Below, one piece after another: positions 1 to 5,354 of a stretch of DNA of 5,354 nucleotides. Numbering within the stretch: position 1 is the first letter of the stretch; each line of letters opens with the position of its first letter. Source of the stretch: Acidobacteriota bacterium. GTDB lineage: Bacteria; Acidobacteriota; Vicinamibacteria; Marinacidobacterales; SMYC01. Position numbers and translations under genes: made by a program. Below the pieces are notes generated by a model that was not told the origin of the DNA, made no database searches, and saw only the letters and a list, made by a program, of their open reading frames with translations. Location of the stretch: positions 1-5,354 of the forward strand of contig JAUVQL010000089.1 in NCBI GenBank assembly GCA_030598165.1. Reading direction: 5' to 3'.

Positions 1-23
1 GCATGCGAGTGGTGACGCAATGA
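1..23 (+). CDS. 3' end of upstream gene, possibly RND adaptor (membrane fusion) protein, partial
   Basis: Only the last few codons would lie in the window. In the frame beginning at position 3 the sequence reads M-R-V-V-T-Q followed by TGA at 21-23, and this TGA overlaps the ATG of the RND permease at 20-22 in an ATGA arrangement. The same ATGA overlap is used at the next junction of this operon, which makes it credible here. RND permeases are usually preceded by their HlyD/AcrA-type periplasmic adaptor, and adaptor C-termini often end in a short segment resembling 'G-x-R-V-V', so an adaptor is the best guess. The other two frames cannot be excluded: one reads A-C-E-W-stop at 13-15 and the other is open into the pump gene. 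The identity is inferred from context, not from a recognisable domain. Confidence 0.4.
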
Positions 24-3000
24 GTAAGCAGAACATTGGATTCGCCGGAAGGATTGCCGGTGCGTTCATCGACTCCAAGCTGACGCCCTTGTTCTTACTG
101 GGTGCAGTGCTTCTGGGATTCTTCACCCTCGTGATGCTGCCTCGCGAAGAAGAGCCACAGATCATCGTTCCCATGTTCGACGTCTTCGTAGCCATGCCGG
201 GTGCCTCAGCAAAGGAAGTCGAACAGCGCGCCACGAGTCCCATGGAGGAGCTCATTAATGAGATCCCCGGCGTGGAATATATCTACTCGACCTCTAGCCC
301 AGGTATGAGCATGGCCATCGTGCGCTTCTATGTGGGAGAGGACGAAGAAGATTCGGCCGTTCGTTTGATGGACAAGCTCCAAGCCAATTTCGATCGGATC
401 CCACCCGGAGCCTTCCAGCCACTGGTTAAACCGCGCTCCATCGACGATGTGCCCATACTCGGCCTGACGTTGTGGAGCAAACGCTACGACCACTTCGACC
501 TCCGCCAAATTGCAGGCGAGCTCCAGAAGGCGATCAAGCAGGTTCCCGAAGTCAGCGAGGTGACTCTCATTGGTGGAGAGAAAAGACAGGTCCGGGTGCT
601 TCTGGATCCCGCGGCTCTAACCTCCCGGAACCTTTCACCACTCATGGTGGCAAGCGCCGTTCAGTCATCCAACCGCCTCCTCGAGTCAGGATCTTTTGCC
701 TCGAACAATCAAGAGTTCCGTGTTGACACTGGAGGGTGGTTGGAGACGGCTCGCGACGTGGGAAGCGTGGTCGTGGGAGTTGCCGATGGTAGACCCGTAT
801 TCCTTCGTGATGTCGCCGAAATCCGAGATGGAGGAGAAGAGCCTTCCAATTACGTGTTCTTCGGCGCCGGAGTTCGAGAGGCGGCGCATTTGGACACCGA
901 TGGATCGGAATGGCCGGCCGTGACCATTTCGGTGGCGAAGCGCAAAGGTCAAAACGCGGTCGCCGTCAACCATGCCGTATTGGCAAAGGTCGAGTCCCTC
1001 CGTGGCGACCTCATACCGGCGGATGTGGAGCTCACCATTACGCGTGACTACGGGGAGACAGCCAAGGAAAAGAGCGACGAGCTTCTTCTCCACATGTTGA
1101 TTGCCGTTGTAGGTGTTTCGATTCTGATTTGGCTGACTCTGGGACGACGGGAGTCGGTCATCGTTTTGTTGGCCATCCCGGCGACTCTCGCACTGACGCT
1201 CGCAGTCTTCTATTTTCTTGGCTTCACCTTGAATCGCATAACTTTGTTCGCCCTCATTTTTTCTATAGGGATCTTGGTCGATGACGCCATCGTTGTGGTG
1301 GAGAACATTGCCCGGCATTGTAGGTTGCCTGAGAACAAGAACCTCAGCACGGCAGAGATTGCGGTCAAGGCCGTGGATGAGGTGGGGAACCCAACCATCC
1401 TTGCCACGATGACGGTCATCGCCGCTATCCTACCCATGGCCTTTGTTAGTGGGCTCATGGGCCCTTACATGTTGCCCATTCCCATCGGCGCTACGGCAGC
1501 AATGATTTTTTCGCTTATCGTCGCTTTTGTTGTTACACCTTGGGCTGCGATCCGTCTACTCAAGTGTGAAGGTGAAGAGGCGCACGATGCAGAAGGAACC
1601 AGCACGCGGCTGTATCGACGCGTAATGGGGCAGATTCTCAGCTCCGCTAAATACCGCCGTTTCTTTTTGATCGGAGTTGTGGTCCTCTTACTCCTTTCGA
1701 TGGGTTTAGTAGGGATCGGCTGGGTCGAAGTCAAGATGCTCCCCTTTGACAACAAGAGTGAGTTTCAGGTCATCGTTGACATGCCGGAGGGTACGACCCT
1801 CGAACAGACCACTCTCGTCACTCGAGCTCTTGCCGATGTCGTTGCCGAGCATCCTCAAGTCGTCAACTACCAGATCTACGCGGGGACCTCTGGGCCGTAT
1901 AACTTCAACGGGTTGGTGCGACACTATTTCTTGAGGCAGGGCTCGAACGTAGCCGATATTCAGGTCAATCTCGTAGAAAAGGGAGAGCGGCGGGTCGAGA
2001 GCCACGACATTGCCAAGGAGCTTCGTGACCAGCTCCTACCCGTTGCCGACAACTACGGGGCCCGAATCAAGATCTCTGAAGTGCCTCCCGGACCACCGGT
2101 GTTGCAAACGCTCGTGGCCGAAGTTTATGGTCCCGACTACGAGAGGCAAATAGAGATCGCCCGAGACGTCCGCGATCAGATGGAGGAGATACCGGGCATC
2201 GTGGATGTGGATTGGTACGTTGAAGATGACCAGCCGAAATATCGTCTAATAGTGGACCAGGAAAAGGCGGCTCTCAGCGGGGTGCGTCTCGACGTCATAG
2301 CTAGAACGCTGCGGTTGGCGACATCGGGAGAATCGGTCGGCCTGCTGCATGACGATAACGAGCAAGAAGACATCCCCATCGTTCTTCATCTGTCTCGAGC
2401 TGCGCGTTCCGATCTCGAACGGCTTCGTGGCCTCAGGGTTATGAGCCAAACGGGGCAACTGGTGAGCGTGGGTGACCTGACACGGATCGAGCTCGTAAAG
2501 GAAGACAAGAGCATCTACCACAAGAACCTATTGCCCGTCGTCTACGTGACCGCCGACGTGGCTGGTGAAATCGAGAGCCCGGTTTACGCGATCTTGAAGC
2601 TCGCGCCCAAGATTGACGACATGGAGCTCCCCGAAGGGTACTCCATGGAGCAATTGACGGCGAGTGAGCCATTCTTCACCGACCGCTATGCCATGAAGTG
2701 GGACGGTGAGTGGCACATCACCTATGAAGTCTTTCGTGACCTCGGGATTGCCTTCGCAGCCGTACTCATCCTGATTTACATTTTGGTCGTGGCTTGGTTT
2801 CAGGACTTCTTGACGCCCCTCATCATCATGTCGGCTATTCCGTTCTCCTTGGTGGGCATTCTGCCGGCACATGGAGGGATGGGCGCATTCTTCACAGCTA
2901 CATCGATGATCGGGTTCATTGCCGGAGCCGGGATCGTAGTGAGGAACTCCATTATTCTTGTCGACTTCATCGAGCTCAGGCTAAAAGAAGGGATGCCGCT

Positions 3001-3256
3001 CAAGGAAGCCGTAGTAGATGCGGGTGCCGTGCGGTTCCGGCCCATGGTTTTGACGGCAGCAGCCGGTGTCGTGGCGGCCGGGGTGATCCTCTTCGACCCG
3101 ATTTTTCAAGGATTGGCCATTGCATTGATGGCGGGTGAGGTGGCCTCGCTCATGCTCTCCCGCGCCACGGTACCCATCGTTTACTACATCGTCAGGAAGA
3201 GGCAGGCGGAGGCGTCGACGCCATCACTTCTGCCGTCTGAAGGGAGCGTCCAATGA
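20..3256 (+). CDS. RND-family (AcrB-like) efflux permease, inner-membrane subunit
   Basis: Full-length proton-driven RND transporter of 1078 residues, within the usual 1000-1100 range. Two homologous halves are visible. TM1 is at about residues 21-41, followed by a large periplasmic porter loop to about 355 and TM2-TM6 at about 356-510. TM7 at about 548-568 is followed by a second porter loop to about 905 and TM8-TM12 at about 906-1057. TM4 carries the proton-relay Asp pair D421-D422 in the motif [13 protein letters not shown], matching AcrB D407/D408. In TM10 the motif is [13 protein letters not shown], so R975 stands where AcrB has Lys940. T1012 in RPMVLT probably matches AcrB Thr978. There is no CusA-like metal signature that I recognise, so it looks like a drug/organic-compound type pump, but the substrate is unknown. 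The start at 20 fits TM1 placement, with a weak GGTGA at 11-15 and likely coupling to an upstream gene. The stop overlaps the universal stress protein start. Confidence 0.95.
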   Translation: MSKQNIGFAGRIAGAFIDSKLTPLFLLGAVLLGFFTLVMLPREEEPQIIVPMFDVFVAMPGASAKEVEQRATSPMEELINEIPGVEYIYSTSSPGMSMAIVRFYVGEDEEDSAVRLMDKLQANFDRIPPGAFQPLVKPRSIDDVPILGLTLWSKRYDHFDLRQIAGELQKAIKQVPEVSEVTLIGGEKRQVRVLLDPAALTSRNLSPLMVASAVQSSNRLLESGSFASNNQEFRVDTGGWLETARDVGSVVVGVADGRPVFLRDVAEIRDGGEEPSNYVFFGAGVREAAHLDTDGSEWPAVTISVAKRKGQNAVAVNHAVLAKVESLRGDLIPADVELTITRDYGETAKEKSDELLLHMLIAVVGVSILIWLTLGRRESVIVLLAIPATLALTLAVFYFLGFTLNRITLFALIFSIGILVDDAIVVVENIARHCRLPENKNLSTAEIAVKAVDEVGNPTILATMTVIAAILPMAFVSGLMGPYMLPIPIGATAAMIFSLIVAFVVTPWAAIRLLKCEGEEAHDAEGTSTRLYRRVMGQILSSAKYRRFFLIGVVVLLLLSMGLVGIGWVEVKMLPFDNKSEFQVIVDMPEGTTLEQTTLVTRALADVVAEHPQVVNYQIYAGTSGPYNFNGLVRHYFLRQGSNVADIQVNLVEKGERRVESHDIAKELRDQLLPVADNYGARIKISEVPPGPPVLQTLVAEVYGPDYERQIEIARDVRDQMEEIPGIVDVDWYVEDDQPKYRLIVDQEKAALSGVRLDVIARTLRLATSGESVGLLHDDNEQEDIPIVLHLSRAARSDLERLRGLRVMSQTGQLVSVGDLTRIELVKEDKSIYHKNLLPVVYVTADVAGEIESPVYAILKLAPKIDDMELPEGYSMEQLTASEPFFTDRYAMKWDGEWHITYEVFRDLGIAFAAVLILIYILVVAWFQDFLTPLIIMSAIPFSLVGILPAHGGMGAFFTATSMIGFIAGAGIVVRNSIILVDFIELRLKEGMPLKEAVVDAGAVRFRPMVLTAAAGVVAAGVILFDPIFQGLAIALMAGEVASLMLSRATVPIVYYIVRKRQAEASTPSLLPSEGSVQ

Positions 3257-4083
3257 GATCCTTCGCACCTAAGAAAATCCTCGTACCTACGGATCTCAGT
3301 GAAGCGTCAAATGCCGCGCTGGTGCACGCGAGAATGTTTAGGGAGAAGTTCGGAGCGGAAGTCACAGTCCTTCACGCGGAACGGATCGAAGCCCCGCCTT
3401 ACTTTACGAGCTCTCAATTGGATGAGCTCGTTAAAATGCGCCAGACAAAATGGAAAGAGGCTGCTGATTATGTTTCTCGTAACGTAGCTCCGGTACTCGG
3501 CGCGATTCCCGAAACGGTTGTCGTCGGGGGAGCGCCCACGGACGTCATATTGAAGACGATCGAGGAGAAAAAGCCGGACCTCGTTATCATGGGAACTCAC
3601 GGACGAAGCGGTGCACAGCGTTTTTGGATGGGCTCCGTCACAGAGCGTGTGATCCGTCGGGGTCGGTGTCCGGTTTTGGCGGTAAGAGCGAATAGCGGCC
3701 CGCAGTTCGAGCGGATACTGGGGGCGATAAGTGCAGAAGATACCGAAGGAGTCGTTTTATCAACGGCCGCTTCACTTGCCGCCGATTTCGACGCGCACCT
3801 CAGCGTGGTCCACGCGACGGGTGAAGGGGAGCTGCCGGACAGTTGTCCCGGTGTTTCCGAGAAAATCAAAGAACGTTGTAAAATCGAGGAAAGCGTGGTC
3901 CGGGGCGATGCGGCGGAGAATATTCTTCGAGTTGCCCAGGAAGTCCGCGCGGATCTCATCGTGATGGGTGGCAGGAGCTGGGTCAAGTTGTTTGGTGAGT
4001 TCTTTAGTACGACAACAGAGAAGGTGATGAGGGCGGCCGAGACCTCTCTTTTGGTTTTGCCAATGAATGACGTGGAGGAATGA
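3253..4083 (+). CDS. Universal stress protein, tandem UspA domains
   Basis: Cytoplasmic protein of 276 residues made of two Usp domains. Domain 1 (about 6-146) starts with [13 protein letters not shown] and has the adenine-nucleotide motif G-x2-G-x9-G-S at G114, G117, G127 and S128, ending in CPVLAVR; it should bind ATP. Domain 2 (about 150-271) retains the fold landmarks (LSVVHA near 183-188, DLIVMGGRS near 234-242, SLLVLP at 265-270), but its loop reads FFSTTTEKV where a Gly-Ser/Thr is expected, so nucleotide binding there is probably lost. Usp proteins help cells survive growth arrest, oxidants and energy stress, but their molecular role is often unclear. The ATG overlaps the pump stop codon (ATGA, 3253-3256), and an AGGGAG Shine-Dalgarno lies at 3241-3246 inside the pump gene. 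Coupled translation with the pump is therefore likely. The family call is firm; the specific role is inferred. Confidence 0.92.
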   Translation: MRSFAPKKILVPTDLSEASNAALVHARMFREKFGAEVTVLHAERIEAPPYFTSSQLDELVKMRQTKWKEAADYVSRNVAPVLGAIPETVVVGGAPTDVILKTIEEKKPDLVIMGTHGRSGAQRFWMGSVTERVIRRGRCPVLAVRANSGPQFERILGAISAEDTEGVVLSTAASLAADFDAHLSVVHATGEGELPDSCPGVSEKIKERCKIEESVVRGDAAENILRVAQEVRADLIVMGGRSWVKLFGEFFSTTTEKVMRAAETSLLVLPMNDVEE

Positions 4084-4086
4084 AAC

Positions 4087-4275
4087 ATGACAGTTGATCG
4101 ATTTCTCAGGATGATTGCAGGGTTCTTCGTGGTGCTATCGGTGGCTCTTGGTTATTATGTGAGCCCCTACTGGTATCTGTTCACGGTCTTCGTGGGTCTG
4201 AACTTGTTCCAATCGGCTTTCACCAATTGGTGCCCCATGATGACGTTTTTGCGCAAGGCAGGCGTCAAGGGGTAG
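4087..4275 (+). CDS. YgaP-like transmembrane domain protein (DUF2892 family)
   Basis: Small inner-membrane protein of 62 residues. The N-terminal segment VDRFLRMIAG, two hydrophobic helices at about residues 8-24 and 28-44, and a C-terminal NWCPMMTFLRKAGVK (C49, P50) match the short stand-alone members of the YgaP-like transmembrane family (DUF2892, Pfam PF11127 as I remember it). In E. coli YgaP the same two-helix domain follows a rhodanese domain; here no rhodanese is attached or adjacent. The biochemical role of the stand-alone form is not established; a part in membrane handling of sulfane sulfur is conceivable by analogy only. The start is well supported: GGAGGAA at 4074-4080 lies 6 bases upstream of the ATG, inside the end of the stress-protein gene, and only 3 bases separate the two genes. 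Confidence 0.85.
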   Translation: MTVDRFLRMIAGFFVVLSVALGYYVSPYWYLFTVFVGLNLFQSAFTNWCPMMTFLRKAGVKG

Positions 4276-4299
4276 GTGCGGGGCTCCGTTTCAGAACCC

Positions 4300-4331
4300 A
4301 ACGTAAAGACGCCAAGGCGCGGAGTGGCAGA
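4300..4331 (+). repeat. Degenerate 8-base tandem repeat, about 3-4 units
   Basis: Consecutive octamers read AACGTAAA, GACGCCAA, GGCGCGGA and a weaker GTGGCAGA. The first three share purine-N-C-G-pyrimidine at the front and A at the end. Short degenerate repeats of the AACGCAAAG/GACGCCAAG type are, from memory, frequent in intergenic DNA of some environmental bacterial genomes, so this is probably one copy of a dispersed family. The array is short and imperfect, and its status as a repeat rests mainly on that resemblance. Confidence 0.45.
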
Positions 4332-4336
4332 GGGGT

Positions 4337-4349
4337 AAAAAAAGGGAGA
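4337..4349 (+). promoter_or_regulatory. A-rich tract plus Shine-Dalgarno of the OsmC-like gene
   Basis: A run of seven A residues (4337-4343) runs directly into GGGAGA (4344-4349), which lies 7 bases before the ATG at 4357. A-rich sequence next to a Shine-Dalgarno commonly favours translation initiation. This supports the chosen start and suggests the gene can be translated independently of the upstream genes. Confidence 0.6.
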
Positions 4350-4356
4350 AACCATC

Positions 4357-4797
4357 ATGGAAAAACTGCACGAGTATTCAACCTCGGTGAAATGGACCGA
4401 ACGGAGCAAAGGGAAGCTCGAGTCTCCTGGGCTGCCGGCACTGACGGCCGGCGCCCCCCCTGATTTCGGTGGTGAAGGAGGCCTGTGGAGTCCCGAGCTC
4501 ATGTTCGTCGCTTCCGCCGAGGTCTGTGCCATGCTCACCTTTGTGGCGATCGCTGGTATGTCGAAACTCGAGTTCGTGAGCTGGCGTTCGTCCGCCAAAG
4601 GGAAAGTCGACAAAGTGGAAGGCGAAGGCTTCATGTTTACCGACATCCAGATCGATGCCGAGGTCGAACTGAAACGAGCCTCTGACAAGGAAAAGGCCGA
4701 ACGGATCCTCGGGAAAACAGAGAAGAACTGCTTGGTGACCAAGTCGATGAAAACGCCGGTGGGCTTCCGGTATAAAATAAAGATAGCTGGAGAATAA
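4357..4797 (+). CDS. OsmC/Ohr-family protein, probable thiol-dependent peroxidase
   Basis: Protein of 146 residues, typical of the OsmC superfamily, expected in the cytoplasm as a domain-swapped homodimer. Members reduce organic hydroperoxides and related oxidants using two cysteines. The expected pair is present: C57 in SAEVCAMLTF and C125 in EKNCLVTKSMKTPV. E47 in WSPELMFVAS lies 10 residues before C57, the same spacing as the catalytic Glu and peroxidatic Cys of Ohr; R16 in the N-terminal strand may be the catalytic Arg, but I cannot align it securely. The Gly-rich APPDFGGEGGLWSPE segment (33-47) is characteristic of the OsmC-like branch rather than classical Ohr. A run of seven C bases (4454-4460) lies in this segment with the frame intact. 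It sits 81 bases after the membrane-protein gene and 5 bases before the zinc-ribbon gene. The family is clear; substrate (peroxide, persulfide or other electrophile) is open. Confidence 0.88.
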   Translation: MEKLHEYSTSVKWTERSKGKLESPGLPALTAGAPPDFGGEGGLWSPELMFVASAEVCAMLTFVAIAGMSKLEFVSWRSSAKGKVDKVEGEGFMFTDIQIDAEVELKRASDKEKAERILGKTEKNCLVTKSMKTPVGFRYKIKIAGE

Positions 4798-4802
4798 GAG
4801 CC

Positions 4803-5009
4803 ATGCCTATTTTCGAGTACCAATGTGAGGAATGCCAGGAGATCTTCGAGTCGTTGCAGCTGAGCCGCAGCACAGAAGAAGACACCGAGTGCCCGCGCTG
4901 TGGCTCCGAGGCCACGGAACGGATCGTTTCTACCTTTGCGACTAGCGGCGGTACCGACGGTTTGAGCGCGGGCTCGAACTGCGGACCCAGCGGCTCCGGC
5001 TTTCGCTGA
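4803..5009 (+). CDS. FmdB-type zinc-ribbon protein (putative regulatory protein)
   Basis: Small soluble protein of 68 residues. It opens with MPIFEYQCEECQEIFE, the standard start of the FmdB/CxxC_CxxC_SSSS family, and has two CxxC knuckles, C8-x2-C11 and C30-x2-C33, that should hold one zinc ion. The family was named after FmdB of a formamide/acetamide utilisation cluster, where it was proposed to be regulatory; direct functional evidence is thin. After about residue 44 the chain is low-complexity and rich in Gly and Ser, probably disordered, with an extra C60. The ATG is 5 bases after the OsmC-like stop; the probable Shine-Dalgarno GGAG (4789-4792) lies in the last codons of that gene, so the two are almost surely co-transcribed. 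It appears to be the last gene of the + strand operon. Confidence 0.85.
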   Translation: MPIFEYQCEECQEIFESLQLSRSTEEDTECPRCGSEATERIVSTFATSGGTDGLSAGSNCGPSGSGFR

Positions 5010-5014
5010 GGCTG

Positions 5015-5042
5015 ATGACTGACCGGTCCGGGTGACCGTCAT
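5015..5042 (+). other. Small dyad after the zinc-ribbon stop codon
   Basis: ATGAC (5015-5019) and GTCAT (5038-5042) are complementary and enclose the 8-base palindrome GACCGGTC (5021-5028). An RNA hairpin is possible, but the interior pairs poorly and no T run follows. I list it as a weak structural element just 3' of the operon, perhaps part of the transcript end. Confidence 0.25.
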
Positions 5043-5054
5043 GCCAGAGTAGCT

Positions 5055-5142
5055 AGAGGCCAGAGGTCAGAAGTCAGAGGCCAGTGGAAGTGCTGATACG
5101 TTCACTGGTTACTGGCCACTGATCTCTGGCTTCTTCTTTTTC
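5055..5142 (+). terminator. Possible Rho-independent-like terminator of the + strand operon
   Basis: The heptamer hairpin is followed at once by a T-rich run, TTCTTCTTTTTCC (5131-5143, T5 at 5137-5141), and lies about 50 bases after the last + strand stop codon. This is where a terminator for the operon would be expected. The five G-U pairs form only in + strand RNA; in - strand RNA they become A-C oppositions, and no T run follows on that side, so any termination would favour the + direction. The stem is much longer than usual and the T run is interrupted by C, so this is a plausible but unproven role for a repeat element. Confidence 0.4.
5056..5133 (+). repeat. Heptamer tandem repeats in inverted orientation (4 + 4 units)
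   Basis: The left array (5058-5085) is GGCCAGA, GGTCAGA, AGTCAGA, GGCCAGT, consensus RGYCAGW. The right array (5104-5131) is ACTGGTT, ACTGGCC, ACTGATC, TCTGGCT, which on the other strand reads AGCCAGA, GATCAGT, GGCCAGT, AACCAGT, the same consensus family. As an inverted repeat the 31-base arms 5056-5086 and 5103-5133 enclose a 16-base centre. Opposed in + strand RNA they give 23 Watson-Crick pairs, 5 G-U pairs and 3 mismatches. An extra GCCAGAG at 5043-5049 repeats that at 5059-5065. The type resembles heptameric short tandem repeats known from filamentous cyanobacteria, but the motif differs. Confidence 0.8.
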
Positions 5143-5354
5143 CGTGCCACGATAAAGAGCGAGCTTCCGAATGGCAGCGGAAACCCGTTATAAATCAAAC
5201 CGTTCTCGCCGCGGTGTTTGAGCAGTAGTAATGCATTCAGATAGGAAGGAATCGGCTTCAGGTCGGATGTCGGCGGTTTATCTGACTCGAGCACCGCGAG
5301 TAGTTTTCTCAGGGCGATGATGATGAATAGAAAGGGCAACCTATAGCTCGACAC
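5109..5354 (-). CDS. Probable class I SAM-dependent methyltransferase, C-terminal part (5' end outside the window)
   Basis: The last 81 codons of a gene that enters from the right edge; the valine codon GTG at 5354-5352 is an internal codon, not a start. The visible chain has a hydrophobic segment near its start (LPFLFIIIALRKLLAVL), then SDLKPIPSYLNALLL, a short acidic/basic stretch (KHRGEN) and PLPFGSSLFIVARKKKK. This pattern (conserved 'SDL-P-P-x-x-N', then 'G-x-x-L/P-x-G-x-S-L-x-x-V-A-R-K') is what I know from the C-termini of many Methyltransf_11/12-type proteins. The SAM-binding Rossmann core and its GxGxG motif would be in the missing part, so substrate and subfamily cannot be given. 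The final residues PEISGQ and the TAA stop (5111-5109) lie in the heptamer repeat, suggesting the original C-terminus was replaced. It converges on the + strand operon with 99 bases between stop codons. Confidence 0.6.
   Translation of the reverse strand: MSSYRLPFLFIIIALRKLLAVLESDKPPTSDLKPIPSYLNALLLLKHRGENGLIYNGFPLPFGSSLFIVARKKKKPEISGQ

Larger units (their letters stand above)
4276..4356 (+). other. Spacer between the membrane-protein gene and the OsmC-like gene
   Basis: This is the only gap of note inside the operon (81 bases). It contains the 8-base tandem repeat described separately, an A7 run (4337-4343) and the Shine-Dalgarno of the next gene. I see no clear -35/-10 promoter pair and no hairpin followed by a T run, so read-through from the upstream genes is the simplest reading, though a weak internal promoter cannot be ruled out. 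Confidence 0.5.

Noticed and set aside
686..1318. Antisense open frame of 210 codons inside the RND gene
   Set aside because: It lies wholly inside conserved porter and membrane regions of the pump and its product has no hydrophobic or domain pattern I recognise.
20..3256. RND gene as a heavy-metal (CusA-type) exporter
   Set aside because: I do not see the methionine-cluster or CusA-specific TM motifs, and TM4 has the paired Asp of AcrB-like pumps. The substrate stays unassigned.
3597..4088. Antisense open frame of 163 codons opposite the second half of the stress-protein gene
   Set aside because: The opposite strand encodes an intact Usp protein; the antisense product is low-complexity in Ser/Thr/Arg and has no supporting ribosome binding site.
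4454..4460. Run of seven C bases in the OsmC-like gene as a possible phase-variation tract
   Set aside because: The run encodes part of the conserved Ala-Pro-Pro segment of the family, the frame is intact, and seven bases is short for a switching tract. It could matter only as a sequencing-error hotspot.
4167..5042. Long antisense reading frame of 291 codons across the YgaP-like, OsmC-like and zinc-ribbon genes
   Set aside because: The product is Ser/Ala/Pro-rich with no recognisable domain, while the three + strand genes it overlaps all have clear family motifs and good Shine-Dalgarno sequences. It is a by-product of codon composition.
5015..5042. ATGAC/GTCAT dyad with GACCGGTC as an operator or main terminator
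   Set aside because: Pairing in the interior is poor, no T run follows and no regulator gene is adjacent; kept only as a weak structural element.
5043..5133. Heptamer repeats as a CRISPR array or transposon end
   Set aside because: Units are 7 bases with no unique spacers and no cas genes nearby. There is no transposase, no target duplication and only one such pair in the window.

Overview
The window reads as a piece of a chromosome from a Gram-negative, probably uncultured bacterium. It encodes an inner-membrane RND pump of the kind that normally works with a periplasmic adaptor and an outer-membrane channel, codon use is moderately GC-rich, and start codons have ordinary Shine-Dalgarno sequences. 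I cannot name the phylum from sequence alone. No rRNA, tRNA, CRISPR array, transposase or phage gene is visible.

Layout. Positions 1-23 probably hold the last codons of an upstream gene whose TGA overlaps the next start; by context this would be the adaptor (membrane fusion) protein. Positions 20-3256 encode a full-length 1078-residue RND permease. It overlaps by 4 bases (ATGA) a tandem-domain universal stress protein (3253-4083), followed after 3 bases by a 62-residue two-helix membrane protein of the YgaP-like/DUF2892 family (4087-4275). An 81-base spacer carries a degenerate 8-base tandem repeat, then come an OsmC/Ohr-like thiol peroxidase-family protein (4357-4797) and an FmdB-type zinc-ribbon protein (4803-5009). 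All five are on the + strand, closely packed, and look like one stress/detoxification transcription unit. At the right end a - strand gene converges on them (5109 to beyond 5354); it is the C-terminal part of what looks like a class I SAM-dependent methyltransferase.

How the genes may work together. The pump would export a toxic compound. The stress protein, the OsmC-type two-cysteine protein and the YgaP-like membrane protein (a domain fused to rhodanese in E. coli YgaP) suggest a link to redox, electrophile or reactive-sulfur stress. The substrate cannot be read from the sequence.

The most unusual structure is non-coding: between the convergent genes there are four heptamers of type RGYCAGW and, after a 16-18 base centre, four more in the opposite orientation. 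Together they form a long hairpin followed by a T-rich run. The right half of this element supplies the stop codon and last residues of the methyltransferase. I found no convincing undescribed enzymatic system; the repeats and the gene association are the points worth checking.
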